Part shown: piece after piece, positions 24,378 through 38,601 of the stretch
How the letters are laid out: each line of letters opens with the position of its first letter
How positions within the stretch are numbered: the stretch's first letter is position 1
Assembly: GCA_903851365.1 (NCBI GenBank)
Contig: CAINOB010000049.1
Span: 1 to 50,407, forward strand
DNA length: 50,407 nt
Direction: 5' to 3'
Origin: an uncultured Bacteroidota bacterium
GTDB taxonomy: Bacteria > Bacteroidota > Bacteroidia > Bacteroidales > UBA12481
The notes under the pieces: generated by a model
Database searches by the model: none
What the model was told of the DNA's origin: nothing
The model's input: only the letters and a program-made list of their open reading frames with translations
Position numbers and translations under genes: made by a program

Positions 24378-24394
<17 letters not shown>
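22886..24394 (-). CDS. OstA-like (LptA/LptD N-domain) protein
   Basis: 502 residues from ATG 24394 (a longer frame begins at TTG 24409). Signal peptide near residues 5-25, then many repeated beta-strand units of the OstA/LptA jellyroll type (DSAYFDETINQFKGFSRVHI, LDYSGQTELAQLEGNVFM, DSLRYNSKTEAMSFEGPSQI). Proteins of this fold pass lipopolysaccharide across the periplasm. No barrel follows, so it is not LptD itself. It is last in a minus-strand operon with SurA-type chaperones and MoxR; its ATG overlaps the MoxR 3' end. Together they suggest outer-membrane assembly. Confidence 0.88.
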
Positions 24395-25334
<940 letters not shown>

Positions 25335-25335
25335 A

Positions 25336-26733
25336 TTACTTGATCCAACCTTTATGTTCAAACTCACATCCCAGGAAATCACGGTCGATGCGGATATACA
25401 TGGACTGCTGCTTTTTATTGATCCACTCGTCCAGTTTTTTTTGTTTTTGATTCAACAGGGCTAATGCCTGAAGGTATTGATAGTCCTGTTTAAGATCTGC
25501 CTTGTGAGCCGGACGGTTTGATTTAACCGAGAGAATCTTGTAAACGGCCTGGCCATTGGCGTCCATAGTTTCAATGACTTTCGATATTTCACCGATCTTA
25601 AGGTTCTTGACAGCGTTAAATACTTCAGGACTCAGTTCCTGAGGTTCGTACCAGGTGGTATTGACATTCTGAGAGTTTGGATCCTGCGGATTTCCCTTAT
25701 TAACAAGGAGACCACCATTTGCGCGGGTGTCTTTTTCTGAGCTGAACTTCAGAGCAGCTTCCTCAAAGCTGATTTTATTTTCCCTGATCGCCTGGGCAAT
25801 GCTGTCCAGTCTTTGACGTACCAACGATTTCTCCTGTGCTGTTGGTTTAGGGGATAATAAGATATGACGGACATTGATCACATCGCCTCTCCGGTCGATC
25901 AACTGGATAATATGAAATCCAAAGTCAGTTTTAACCACCCGGGAAATTTCATTGCCTTTCAGATTAAATGCAACGGCTGAAAATTCTGGTGCCAGTGAAC
26001 TTCTGGGTGTCATCCCCAATTCACCACCATGCGGAGCCGAACCCTTGTCTTCGGAATACAAAACAGCCAGTGTGGTAAAGCTTTCGCCTTTTTGTATGCG
26101 CTCGCGGAATTCTTTCAGCCGGTTCTGAACCCTTAGCGTCTCTTCATCAGATACCTGCGGCTTGATTACAATCTCTCTTATTTCCATCGCAGCCGGGCGT
26201 AGTGGAACCTGGCCCGAGGGAATCTGCTTGAAGTATTTCTGAACATCTGCAGGCGTGACAACGACTTTACCGGCAATCTCGCTCTGCATTTTTTCGGCAA
26301 TCATTATATCTTTCTGCGGTTTGAAAAGGTCCTTTTTAATTTGCAGCAGAGGTTTGTTCTTAAAATTAGCTTCGAGCGCTTCCTGAGAACCTGACATCAT
26401 GATAAATTGCTGCAGTTTATTATCAAGGGCCCTCTGAACGTCTTCATCGGTAACCATAACGCTATCGATTTCAGCCTGAATAATCAGGAGCTTGTTCACC
26501 ATCAAAGTTTCGAGGCTATAACACCGTGGATCACCCGGGACGCTTTGACTTTCGCGCTTCCACTGCATGATCTGGTTTTCCACGTCAGACTGCAAAATCG
26601 GGAATTTACCGACCACTGCAACGACCCGGTCGAGGATTACAGTGTCATTCTTGCTGATTATCTGAGCCTTGGAGGAATTATAAAAACCTGAGGCCACAAG
26701 GATCAGCATCAGGGAAAGTATTCTATTTTTCAT
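25336..26733 (-). CDS. surA: SurA-type periplasmic peptidyl-prolyl isomerase
   Basis: 465 residues from MKNRILSLMLILVASGFY (ATG 26733; longer in-frame starts exist to 26766). Signal peptide, SurA N-terminal helical domain (AVVGKFPILQSDVENQI), then two parvulin domains (about 185-290, with GELGMTPRSSLAPEFS; and 300-400, with NGGLLVNKGNP) and a C-terminal helix. It is expected to chaperone outer-membrane proteins through the periplasm. Its start overlaps the preceding lipoprotein gene by 11 bases and its stop is one base before moxR, a fully coupled operon. Confidence 0.93.
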   Translation of the reverse strand: MKNRILSLMLILVASGFYNSSKAQIISKNDTVILDRVVAVVGKFPILQSDVENQIMQWKRESQSVPGDPRCYSLETLMVNKLLIIQAEIDSVMVTDEDVQRALDNKLQQFIMMSGSQEALEANFKNKPLLQIKKDLFKPQKDIMIAEKMQSEIAGKVVVTPADVQKYFKQIPSGQVPLRPAAMEIREIVIKPQVSDEETLRVQNRLKEFRERIQKGESFTTLAVLYSEDKGSAPHGGELGMTPRSSLAPEFSAVAFNLKGNEISRVVKTDFGFHIIQLIDRRGDVINVRHILLSPKPTAQEKSLVRQRLDSIAQAIRENKISFEEAALKFSSEKDTRANGGLLVNKGNPQDPNSQNVNTTWYEPQELSPEVFNAVKNLKIGEISKVIETMDANGQAVYKILSVKSNRPAHKADLKQDYQYLQALALLNQKQKKLDEWINKKQQSMYIRIDRDFLGCEFEHKGWIK

Positions 26734-27607
26734 ATACTTCAACATCATTTTGTATAACCGCTTCATTGTATATTGATTCTTCCAGTTGTTTCAGGAAATC
26801 CATTTTGCGCTGATTAAGCATGATATCCCGTATTTCCTGTTTTACATATTCAGGTGGTGCCGGTTCACCCGGCAACTTGTAATCGATGATTCTGGCAAAG
26901 TGATAATAATGAACATCCTCAGCTTCGAGGTATTTATATCGCTGCAGAAATTGTTTTGGATCAGCAACATTGCCCGGCATTTTTTGCAAAAGCAGCGGAA
27001 ACGACAGCCAGTTTTCTTCGAATGAGTCAGTATATTCAGCGACCTGGGCACCCACATCAACCAGCTTTTTATAATTGAGTTCACCCGAGGAATGGGCAAG
27101 ATTGCGAAACTCGCTTAACCGGCTTGAGGTCCTCAATATCCTGAAATAAACACCTTTAATTATTGGGTCCTGAAGAATAAAGTCCTGCTTATACTGATAG
27201 TAATATTTCTGAACATCGATGTCAGTCACAACTGTATCAAGCTTTTGGGCTACCATTTGCTTCTCATATTCATAGGTAAGAAGCGAGGTGCGGTACTCTT
27301 CAAGGAGATTGTCAATATTTTTCTGAGCTTCCGTAAGGTTGAATTCTGCCTTATTGACTACTGCTTTCTTTTTTAGCCAAAGCTCGATATAGGATTTCAC
27401 GAGCCTGGTACTATCCTCCGGGGCGGTTCCGGCCGGGACTAATCCTTGAATTTCACTTCTGGTGAGGTAATGGCCATAGGCACGTGCCAAGGTTGCCTCA
27501 TTTTTCCTTTTATGATCTGATTTGCAAAAGGTTAAAAAAGGTACCAGCAATACCAGGAGCAACAGGCAAACAAGAGTTTTATTAGAGTTTAATCTTGGAA
27601 AGTGCAT
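26723..27607 (-). CDS. SurA-N-like lipoprotein chaperone without a PPIase domain
   Basis: 294 residues with a lipoprotein signal (LVPFLTFCKSDHK, Cys about residue 28). The body is helical, with the SurA N-domain style (YGHYLTRSEIQGLVP, YIELWLKKKAVVNKAEFNL), but I see no parvulin active-site motif. It sits between two parvulin proteins, overlapping the upstream gene by 26 bases and the downstream gene by 11. A chaperone or scaffold role in outer-membrane protein delivery is inferred from position and the helical N-domain only. Confidence 0.75.
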   Translation of the reverse strand: MHFPRLNSNKTLVCLLLLVLLVPFLTFCKSDHKRKNEATLARAYGHYLTRSEIQGLVPAGTAPEDSTRLVKSYIELWLKKKAVVNKAEFNLTEAQKNIDNLLEEYRTSLLTYEYEKQMVAQKLDTVVTDIDVQKYYYQYKQDFILQDPIIKGVYFRILRTSSRLSEFRNLAHSSGELNYKKLVDVGAQVAEYTDSFEENWLSFPLLLQKMPGNVADPKQFLQRYKYLEAEDVHYYHFARIIDYKLPGEPAPPEYVKQEIRDIMLNQRKMDFLKQLEESIYNEAVIQNDVEVYEK

Positions 27608-29567
27608 CCTGATTGATTTTTACGGGATATTTTTCTCTCAGTTCCTTGATCCATTGTTTTTCGAGATTATCCTGGTAATCAGCTGTGACCTGACCGCGAA
27701 TATCATCCAGTTTTTTTGGTTTGGAATCAATGAGTTTGTTGATCCACACAATGATTTTTGCGTTAGTTTCATTGATGATATCCGAAGCTCCCGGTTTCCA
27801 TTTCACCTGGTCAACCATCCAGTTATCACCTTTGGCAAACAGCTTATCTTCAATTTCAAAACTATTACCGGAATAACGGGCCATCACCTCACCCAGAGCA
27901 TTCTGAACAGAAACCCCATCGCAACCATCTTTGCATTTTTTCTGCAGGGCGGTGCGGAATTCTTCCATCATTTTCTGCAGATTATTTTCGCCTTTTCCAA
28001 AAATCACCACTGCGTCCAGCCTCTGCGGCCACAGGTATTTTGATTGGTTGGCAGCAAAGAATGCAGTCAGTCCGACTGTATCCTTCGATGCTTTCGACCA
28101 AACCATTTTATCCGTTATCTCGAATAACAGGTTTCCGTCCCTGAACTCATTATACAGATCGCGGAATTCAGGATATTTTTTGTCGAGCTGAGTTTTTTCA
28201 TACTCGAGGATCCTGGTTTTTGCAAATTCATTGAATTGATCATCAACGAATTCTGCGATGGTTCTTACCGTTCCCTTCTTAACGTAGAGAGCAAGGTATT
28301 TTGCAAATTCATATTGAAAAACCTTAAGATCGCCCAAAGTGAAAAGAATGCCCATTTTTTGCATGGCAGGAGTTGCATCCCACTTACCTTCAAAAACGGT
28401 TGGCTCAACCAGTTTGTAAAATTCTTCAAGGTTCTTGGTGTCCAGTTTATATCCGTAGCTTTTCTTCAGCTTCTCGATGACAACTTTTTCGCTTTTTTGC
28501 GACCTGGTATCTCTCGAAATCTGAGCAGCCAATACTCCTTTTGCCTCATCCCAGGTATCGGGGCTCTTTTTGTCGAGCAATTTGATGATAAACCAACCCA
28601 GGGAGGTCTCGATCGGTTGGGTGACGTCACCGCTATTTTTTAAGCTGTAGGCTGCCTGATCAAAGGCGACTTCGCGCTGATTAGGACCGATCCAGAAACC
28701 AGCATCACCCCTGACTGCCATGGTACGGTCGTCGGAGTATTTACGCGCCAGGTCGTTAAAATCGGCTCCCGATTTCAATTGCAGGTAAATATTTTGAATA
28801 TCCTCTTTCGCTTTAGCTTTTTCCTCATCTGAAGTGGTCATGTTAATTGATTTCCAGATGGTTGCGATATGAAGTTTTCCACGGGCGGGTTTCTTATCGG
28901 TAACAAGGATTATATGATACCCGAATTCTGTACGGACCGGCATGGAAATTTCACCGATTTTTGCCTTGAAAATTGCGTTCTCAAAAGGATAAACTACGCC
29001 AAGAACCGTAATAAAACCAATGTCGCCACCATTGTTGGCGGCTGAAATATCATCGCTGACTTCTTTAGCTACCACATCGAATTTTTCACCTTTAATAAGG
29101 CGGTCGCGAATGCCCATTGCCTTGCGGTAAGCGAGGAGTGTATCACCTGCCGGGGCATCGGGTTTTAACCCTACCAGAATATGGCTGGCTCGCACTTCCC
29201 ATTTACTCCGGTCAAATGCTTCCTTGATAAGCTCATCGGTAACCTCCTGATCCATCAGGTAGGGGCGGGCAAGCTGATCACGATTGCTGGCAAGTTCTTT
29301 CTTAAATGATGCGGAAGTATCAAGCCCCTGGGCCTCAGCTTCCCTCACTTTAAGCTTGAAATTAATAAACATATCCAGGGATTCCTGAAGCGTCGGTTTT
29401 TGTCCGGTAAGGTTGTTTTTATTTTTGTTTAATATCCTGGTAAACTCGCTGGTATATACTGGTTTATCTCCAATGGTTACAAGAACTGATTCCTGATTAA
29501 AAGCAGCTACACCAGGAAGGAGCAATAGAATTGCGCAGACGGTACGTAAGCAGGGACGGTACTTCAT
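27582..29567 (-). CDS. PpiC/PpiD-like periplasmic peptidyl-prolyl isomerase
   Basis: 661 residues: signal peptide (LLLLPGVAAFNQ), a SurA/PpiD-like N-domain (FTRILNKNKNNLTG, LDMFINFKLKVREAEAQG), and two parvulin domains in sequence (about 125-225, ASHILVGLKPDAP ... NNGGDIGFITVLG; and 230-330, VRGDAGFWIGPNQ). A long C-terminal half of about 300 residues follows with a PpiC-poor helical pattern. It is the first gene of the five-gene envelope operon and is separated from guaB by about 65 bases. Likely folds outer-membrane or secreted proteins. Confidence 0.9.
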   Translation of the reverse strand: MKYRPCLRTVCAILLLLPGVAAFNQESVLVTIGDKPVYTSEFTRILNKNKNNLTGQKPTLQESLDMFINFKLKVREAEAQGLDTSASFKKELASNRDQLARPYLMDQEVTDELIKEAFDRSKWEVRASHILVGLKPDAPAGDTLLAYRKAMGIRDRLIKGEKFDVVAKEVSDDISAANNGGDIGFITVLGVVYPFENAIFKAKIGEISMPVRTEFGYHIILVTDKKPARGKLHIATIWKSINMTTSDEEKAKAKEDIQNIYLQLKSGADFNDLARKYSDDRTMAVRGDAGFWIGPNQREVAFDQAAYSLKNSGDVTQPIETSLGWFIIKLLDKKSPDTWDEAKGVLAAQISRDTRSQKSEKVVIEKLKKSYGYKLDTKNLEEFYKLVEPTVFEGKWDATPAMQKMGILFTLGDLKVFQYEFAKYLALYVKKGTVRTIAEFVDDQFNEFAKTRILEYEKTQLDKKYPEFRDLYNEFRDGNLLFEITDKMVWSKASKDTVGLTAFFAANQSKYLWPQRLDAVVIFGKGENNLQKMMEEFRTALQKKCKDGCDGVSVQNALGEVMARYSGNSFEIEDKLFAKGDNWMVDQVKWKPGASDIINETNAKIIVWINKLIDSKPKKLDDIRGQVTADYQDNLEKQWIKELREKYPVKINQDALSKIKL

Positions 29568-29632
29568 AATTAGTTACTTATTTTTAAGAAATGCCTTTTT
29601 ATAACGTTTGGCTTATTGATTTGGTATTGGTA

Positions 29633-33074
<3,442 letters not shown>

Positions 33075-33110
33075 ATCCGATATATTTGGACCGGTTAACC
33101 TTGATTATTA

Positions 33111-33695
33111 ATGAATTTTGCGAGCCATATCGAACCTGATGAACTGAACTTGTTGCCTCTGAGGAGTTTTGAGGGGACAATCCATGTAATCTCCAATAAA
33201 GAAGAAGCCGACGAAGCTGTTGAAAGATTATCCTATGCTGAAATTGTTGGCTTTGATACTGAAACACGGCCTACTTTTAAAAAGGGAAAACTTAATGATG
33301 TAGCGTTGCTTCAGCTGGCAACGCGATATGATGCTTACCTCTTCAGGGTAAGCAAACTGGGCTATCATGCAGGACTTGAAAAATTATTGACCGGATCAAG
33401 GCCAATGAAAATTGGTGCTGCCATTCATGAGGACATCAGGGCACTTAAGGCGATTTACCCCCATCCGGCCAACGGATTTATTGATTTGCAGGATATTGTT
33501 AAAAACTATGGTATCGAAAATATCGGGGTTAAGAAAATGACCGCGATTGTATTAGGCTTCCGCATCTCGAAATCGCAGCAACTATCAAACTGGGATGCCG
33601 AAACCATTACCGAAGCCCAAATGGTTTATGCTGCTACTGATGCCTGGGTTTCGCTTGAGATTTATCTGAAGCTGATTCAAAACGGCACACCATGA
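33111..33695 (+). CDS. 3'-5' exonuclease (RNase D/DnaQ-like fold)
   Basis: 194 residues. DEDD-type exonuclease residues are visible: FDTETRP (Asp-x-Glu, motif I) near residue 46, IGAAIHEDIRAL (motif II) near 103, and YAATDAWVSLEIYLKL (motif III, YxxxD) near 176. The RNase D-like sequence without HRDC domains suggests a stand-alone nuclease for RNA or DNA ends. Its ATG lies 36 bases after recQ, and its stop overlaps relA's start by four bases, so it is probably co-expressed with both. Confidence 0.9.
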   Translation: MNFASHIEPDELNLLPLRSFEGTIHVISNKEEADEAVERLSYAEIVGFDTETRPTFKKGKLNDVALLQLATRYDAYLFRVSKLGYHAGLEKLLTGSRPMKIGAAIHEDIRALKAIYPHPANGFIDLQDIVKNYGIENIGVKKMTAIVLGFRISKSQQLSNWDAETITEAQMVYAATDAWVSLEIYLKLIQNGTP

Positions 33696-35821
33696 ACAAG
33701 CAGGAAGTGAACCTTCCGGAACTGGCACAGGAATGGCTGAATAGTTATTTGTCGGGTTTGCCCCTGAATGACGCTGGTCAGATCAGGTCAAAAGTTTCTG
33801 AATTAATCCCCATCATAACTATTGAACTCGGCTTAGGCGATGTTTCTCATGTTGCCAGCCTGCTCACTATTCCCTATAACAGTGGCTGGCTAACTGCTCA
33901 ACGCGTAATGGAGTCCTTTGGTTCACAGATGGTTAATATCCTTGATGGACTGAAGAAAATCGAAAACCTGAATACCGCCAGGACAAAGATCCATGCTGAT
34001 AAATTTATCCAACTGCTGCTGAGTATATCCGACGATGTCAGGGTTATCCTGATTAAGACAGGGGAACGACTCCAGGAGATACGCTCGATCGAAGGACTTT
34101 CAGAGGATATCCGCCTCAAACTTGCCCATGATGCCGGTGACCTTTTTGCTCCGATTGCGCATCGATTGGGCCTTTATCTGATAAAAAATGAATTTGAGGA
34201 GGTATCCATGAAATACCTCTTTCCGGATATCTATCGCGACGTATCCAGGCGGTTGGCTGAAACAAGGTCGAACCGTGACGAATATGTAGCCCGGTTTATC
34301 GCACCGCTGATGCGTGAACTTAAAGCAAAGGGCTATCAATGCGATATCAAGGGCAGAACAAAATCGACTCCTTCGATCTGGAGGAAAATGGTCCATCAGG
34401 CGGTGGAGTTTGATGAGGTTTATGATTTGTTTGCCATCAGGATAGTATTGAAAAATCCGACTGAAAATGAGAAGGCCGATTGTTGGCAGGTATATTCCAT
34501 TGTTACCGACCAATATCAGCCAAATCCCAATCGCCTGAGGGATTGGATCTCATCGCCCAAGCCCAATGGATATGAATCCTTGCATACTACTGTTATTGGT
34601 CCTGAGGGCCGATGGGTGGAGGTTCAGATCAGGACGCAGCGAATGGACGCCATAGCTGAGAAGGGGCACGCAGCACATTGGCTTTATAAGGAAAAGAAAA
34701 GCGATACAGAAGGCGTTGAATGGTTATCTGAAATCAGGGATGCCCTCGCAACTTCCGTAGAGCCTGAAGTTGCTGAAGAATCCAAGGCAAAAACCGAACT
34801 CTATTCCGACCAGATCTATATTTTCACGCCCAAAGGAGATTTGCTTAAGCTTTCAGCCGGGGCTACTGTTCTGGATTTCGCCTTTGCGGTGCATTCCGAT
34901 GTCGGCTACCATTGCACTGGCGCCCGCGTAAACGGACAGATGGTACCAATACGGCATAAACTGGTTAATGGCGACCTGGTTGAAGTAACCACCTCGACCA
35001 ATCAAAAGCCAAAAACAGACTGGCTCACCTGGGTGCATTCTTCAAAAGCCAAGGCGCGGATAAAAAGATTCCTGAAACAGGCAGATTATGCTGATGCGGA
35101 TCAGGGAAAGGAAATGCTCATCAGGAAACTGAACCAATGGAGAGTTAAAGTGGACGTTTCAACGATCCAGCGGATTGTTAAATGGCTCAATCTTAAGGAT
35201 GCACTAGAACTTTATCAGCAACTTTCGGAAAATAAAATTGATCTTTCCTCGATCAGGGAATATCTTAAGGATAAAGCACCTGCAGAGCTGATTAAGGAAA
35301 AACTCTCGACCATAAAAACGGTTGATAGTTTTGTTAAAACGACGACGCAATCGCAGGATTATCTGGTTATCGACGATACTTTGGGGAATGTCGATTACAA
35401 GCTTGCCAAGTGCTGTAACCCGATTTTCGGAGATGAAGTATATGGTTTTGTAACCGTTAAGGAAGGAACGAAAATCCATCGGGTGAACTGTCCTAATGCC
35501 CGTCAGATGATCGAACGCTTTCCTTACCGCATTGTAAAAGTAAGATGGACAGAAAGCCATGGTTCAGCCCAGGGATTTACTGTAAATATTCAAATTACAG
35601 GAAAAGATAATATAATGGTAGTCAATGAAATAAGTCGTCTGATTGCTACAGATCTTAAAGTCAGCATGCGATCGATGAACCTTGCATCTAAAGATGGGCA
35701 ATTTGAAGGGACCTATACACTTATTGTCCAGGATAGATCGCATCTGGAAACAGTCATCAACCGTTTAAAAAAGACCAAGGGAGTTTTATCAGTCCGACGA
35801 ACCGACGAACTAATCTCATGA
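33692..35821 (+). CDS. relA: Long RelA/SpoT-homologue, likely synthetase-type (p)ppGpp enzyme
   Basis: 709 residues. Order: degenerate HD region (47-135), synthetase (about 205-320, RTKSTPSIWRKM, YDLFAIRIV, PKPNGYESLHTTV, EVQIRTQRMD), TGS (about 375-435, IYIFTPKGDLLKLSAG), helical and CC region (LAKCCNPIFGDEVYGF), ACT at the end. In the HD part the signature His-Asp pair of hydrolases is replaced (ASLLTIPYNSGWLT where LLHDVVED is usual) and the later DRLHNMRT segment reads ERLQEIRSI. Synthetase residues are intact. So it should make but not degrade (p)ppGpp, like RelA. Overlaps the neighbours by four bases each. Confidence 0.93.
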   Translation: MNKQEVNLPELAQEWLNSYLSGLPLNDAGQIRSKVSELIPIITIELGLGDVSHVASLLTIPYNSGWLTAQRVMESFGSQMVNILDGLKKIENLNTARTKIHADKFIQLLLSISDDVRVILIKTGERLQEIRSIEGLSEDIRLKLAHDAGDLFAPIAHRLGLYLIKNEFEEVSMKYLFPDIYRDVSRRLAETRSNRDEYVARFIAPLMRELKAKGYQCDIKGRTKSTPSIWRKMVHQAVEFDEVYDLFAIRIVLKNPTENEKADCWQVYSIVTDQYQPNPNRLRDWISSPKPNGYESLHTTVIGPEGRWVEVQIRTQRMDAIAEKGHAAHWLYKEKKSDTEGVEWLSEIRDALATSVEPEVAEESKAKTELYSDQIYIFTPKGDLLKLSAGATVLDFAFAVHSDVGYHCTGARVNGQMVPIRHKLVNGDLVEVTTSTNQKPKTDWLTWVHSSKAKARIKRFLKQADYADADQGKEMLIRKLNQWRVKVDVSTIQRIVKWLNLKDALELYQQLSENKIDLSSIREYLKDKAPAELIKEKLSTIKTVDSFVKTTTQSQDYLVIDDTLGNVDYKLAKCCNPIFGDEVYGFVTVKEGTKIHRVNCPNARQMIERFPYRIVKVRWTESHGSAQGFTVNIQITGKDNIMVVNEISRLIATDLKVSMRSMNLASKDGQFEGTYTLIVQDRSHLETVINRLKKTKGVLSVRRTDELIS

Positions 35822-37953
35822 ACGACAATCACGTTAAAATAATTGCCTCCACCTTAAAGGTAGAGCAGTGGCAGGTTAGAAATACTCTTCACTTATTTGA
35901 AGAAGCTGCCACAATTCCATTTATCAGCCGTTACCGTAAAGAAAAAACCGGCAGCCTCGATGAGGTAGCCCTCATGGAAATCAAAAAACAGTCGGAAAAG
36001 CTTGCCGAAATGGATGCACGGCGGCAAACAATACTCGAAACCATTACCGGACTTGATTTACTGACACCCGAGCTTGAGGCAAAAATCAATAATGCCATGA
36101 CAATTACTGAGCTTGAGGACCTATATCTGCCCTATAAACCCAAAAAGAAAACCAGGGGTACCAAGGCGAAAGAGAAGGGTCTGGAACCGTTGGCTAAAAT
36201 GATTATGAATCAGCGTGATGGAGATCCCGTTCAGCTCGCACGAAAATTCATTAACAAGGAGGTCCCGGATGAAGAAGAGGCGCTTGAAGGTGCCAGGGAT
36301 ATTATCGCTGAATGGATCAATGAGGATCAGCATGTCAGGAATATTTTAAGAAATCTTTTTGAGCGCGAAGCCTACGTGATCTCAAGCGTAGTCAAGAAAA
36401 AGGAAGAGGAGGGCGTCAAATATTCTGATTATTTTGATTTCTGCGAGCCCCTGCGTAAATGTCCGTCGCATAGGCTGATGGCCCTGTTCCGCGGGGAAAG
36501 GGAAGGGTTTTTGCGTGTAAGCATTCAGCCAGATCAATTTGAGGCGGTGGAAAAGATCAAGAAATCTGTTGTCCATGGGAAAAATCCTTCGGGAGCGCAG
36601 GTTGAGATGGCAGTAAAAGATGGTTATAACAGGCTCCTGGAACCTTCCATTGAAACTGAGTACCGGAATATTTACAAGGATAAGGCTGATGAGGAAGCCA
36701 TAAAGGTATTTGCCGATAATCTCCAGCAATTGCTGCTGATGCCGCCGCTGGGTGAAAAAAATATCCTGGCAATTGATCCGGGTTTCCGGTCGGGATGCAA
36801 GATTGTTTGCCTCGACAAACAGGGCAACCTCATTCACAACGAAACGATTTTCCCTCATCCGCCCCAGCGGGAAACTTCCATTGCAGCTAAAAAGGTTAAG
36901 TCGCTGGTTGATGCTTATAAAACAGAAGCTATCGCAATCGGAAACGGAACAGCCAGCCGTGAAACCGAATATTTTATTAAAAATTATATCCGGTTCGACC
37001 GGGATGTCGAAGTCTATGTCGTCAGTGAGAACGGCGCTTCGGTATATTCCGCTTCCGATGTGGCGCGCGAAGAATTTCCCGAGTATGATGTCACCGTGCG
37101 TGGATCCGTTTCTATTGGACGCCGCTTGATGGATCCGCTGGCTGAACTGGTTAAGATTGACCCCAAATCCATCGGAGTAGGGCAATATCAGCATGATGTT
37201 GATCAGAAAAAATTGCAGGAGAGTCTCGACGGAGTGGTGGTAAGTTGTGTGAATCGCGTTGGTGTTCAGGTAAATACATCAAGCAGACATTTGCTGACCT
37301 ATGTTTCAGGATTGGGGCCGGCCCTGGCAAAGAATGTTACATCCTATATTAAAGAAAACGGACCATTCAAAAGTCGTGAAGAGCTAAAAAAGGTTCCCCG
37401 GCTTGGCGCCAAGGCCTATGAGCAGGCTGCAGGATTCCTGAGAATCCGAGGTGCAGCTAATCCTTTGGATGATAGTGCTGTTCATCCTGAGGCCTATCCG
37501 GTTGTGGAAAAAATGGCTGCAGATGTTGGGTGCACAATTGCTGAACTGATCCATGATCCCACCAAAAAATTACTCATAAAACCTGAGAAATATATCACTC
37601 CAGAAATTGGAATGCCGACGCTTGTGGATATTATGAATGAGCTGAGCAAGCCAGGAAGGGATCCCCGGGGGAAAATAAAACTGTTTGAATTTTCGCAGGA
37701 GGTTCAGAAAATCGAAGATGTTAAACCCGGAATGCTTTTACCTGGGATTGTTACCAATATTACCCGTTTTGGTGCCTTTGTTGATATAGGAGTAAAACAG
37801 GATGGACTGGTTCATGTTTCGCAGATGGCCGATAAATTTATTACTGATCCTGCCGAAGTCGTAAAACTGCATCAGCATGTTAAGGTCAAGGTAATTGAGG
37901 TTGATGCAGCCAGAAAAAGGATCCAGCTTTCGATGAAAGGTCTAAATACCTGA
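35818..37953 (+). CDS. tex: Tex-like RNA-binding transcription accessory protein
   Basis: 711 residues with the Tex layout: helical N-terminus (IPFISRYRKEKTGSLDE), a YqgF-like RNase fold (about 320-450, ILAIDPGFRSGCKIV, VSENGASVYSASDVAREEFP), helix-hairpin-helix repeats (VNTSSRHLLTYVSGLGPALAKN, about 485-560), and an S1 RNA-binding domain (about 640-711, LLPGIVTNITRFGAFVDIG). Tex proteins bind nucleic acid and affect transcription; the exact role is unsettled. Its ATG overlaps the relA stop (ATGA), and its last 12 bases overlap the convergent HAD gene. Confidence 0.95.
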   Translation: MNDNHVKIIASTLKVEQWQVRNTLHLFEEAATIPFISRYRKEKTGSLDEVALMEIKKQSEKLAEMDARRQTILETITGLDLLTPELEAKINNAMTITELEDLYLPYKPKKKTRGTKAKEKGLEPLAKMIMNQRDGDPVQLARKFINKEVPDEEEALEGARDIIAEWINEDQHVRNILRNLFEREAYVISSVVKKKEEEGVKYSDYFDFCEPLRKCPSHRLMALFRGEREGFLRVSIQPDQFEAVEKIKKSVVHGKNPSGAQVEMAVKDGYNRLLEPSIETEYRNIYKDKADEEAIKVFADNLQQLLLMPPLGEKNILAIDPGFRSGCKIVCLDKQGNLIHNETIFPHPPQRETSIAAKKVKSLVDAYKTEAIAIGNGTASRETEYFIKNYIRFDRDVEVYVVSENGASVYSASDVAREEFPEYDVTVRGSVSIGRRLMDPLAELVKIDPKSIGVGQYQHDVDQKKLQESLDGVVVSCVNRVGVQVNTSSRHLLTYVSGLGPALAKNVTSYIKENGPFKSREELKKVPRLGAKAYEQAAGFLRIRGAANPLDDSAVHPEAYPVVEKMAADVGCTIAELIHDPTKKLLIKPEKYITPEIGMPTLVDIMNELSKPGRDPRGKIKLFEFSQEVQKIEDVKPGMLLPGIVTNITRFGAFVDIGVKQDGLVHVSQMADKFITDPAEVVKLHQHVKVKVIEVDAARKRIQLSMKGLNT

Positions 37954-38601
37954 TATTACTTGCCTGAGTTCGATCAAGTTGTTGATTAACAGGGAGCCGC
38001 AGCTTATGAGCCTTTCTTCAGGAAAGTGGCCGTGGGTTAACAAAATCACCTTTACCCCGAGTAGATCAGCCACTTCCTTGTCATGACAAGTATCACCAAC
38101 CATGACAATGGAATCCGCAGGTGCATTTATTGACCTCATTAATTCCTGCCCCAGGTCTTTTTTTCCTTGTGCATAATGATTGTCAAGGCCTTTTATCTGA
38201 GTAAAATAGTGCGATATTCCAAAGTGAGTTGTCATCTCTTCAAGGACGCCTGTTTCGCTCGCTGACAGCAGATATTGAGTGGCACCCATGCGGGAAAATG
38301 AATCCAGTGTTTCCAATGCGTCAGGTTGCAGGCGGCATTCTTTTTTGCGATTATCATAAAGCTCAATAAATTCCATTGCGGGGATTTCAAAAGGCTCCAT
38401 GGAGAAATCAAAACCTGCATCCTGATAATAGTCTTTTACGGGAAAACGGAAGATCCTGTCATAGATATTTTCATCTATTTTCGGCAGGTTTCGAGTCTGC
38501 AATAAGGTGTTTATTGATTCGATACATAACCATTTGTCGTCCAGCAAGGTGCCGTTCCAATCCCAAATGATGTGCCGATAGGCAGGGTTTTGTCTTTCCA
38601 T
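37942..38601 (-). CDS. HAD-family phosphatase (phosphoglycolate-phosphatase-like)
   Basis: 219 residues. HAD motif I is IWDWNGTLLDD (a W replaces the usual F), motif II QYLLSASETG, motif III a lysine in GKKDLGQELM, motif IV VMVGDTCHDKEVADLLG. Cap-1 type helices lie between I and II. Substrate not determined; phosphoglycolate or a nucleotide monophosphate are typical. It is convergent with tex and overlaps its 3' end by 12 bases, with no room for a terminator. Confidence 0.88.
   Translation of the reverse strand: MERQNPAYRHIIWDWNGTLLDDKWLCIESINTLLQTRNLPKIDENIYDRIFRFPVKDYYQDAGFDFSMEPFEIPAMEFIELYDNRKKECRLQPDALETLDSFSRMGATQYLLSASETGVLEEMTTHFGISHYFTQIKGLDNHYAQGKKDLGQELMRSINAPADSIVMVGDTCHDKEVADLLGVKVILLTHGHFPEERLISCGSLLINNLIELRQVISGI

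Noticed and set aside
36382-37194. 270-codon minus-strand frame inside tex
   Set aside because: It is antisense to a strongly conserved gene, has no family signature and no start context.
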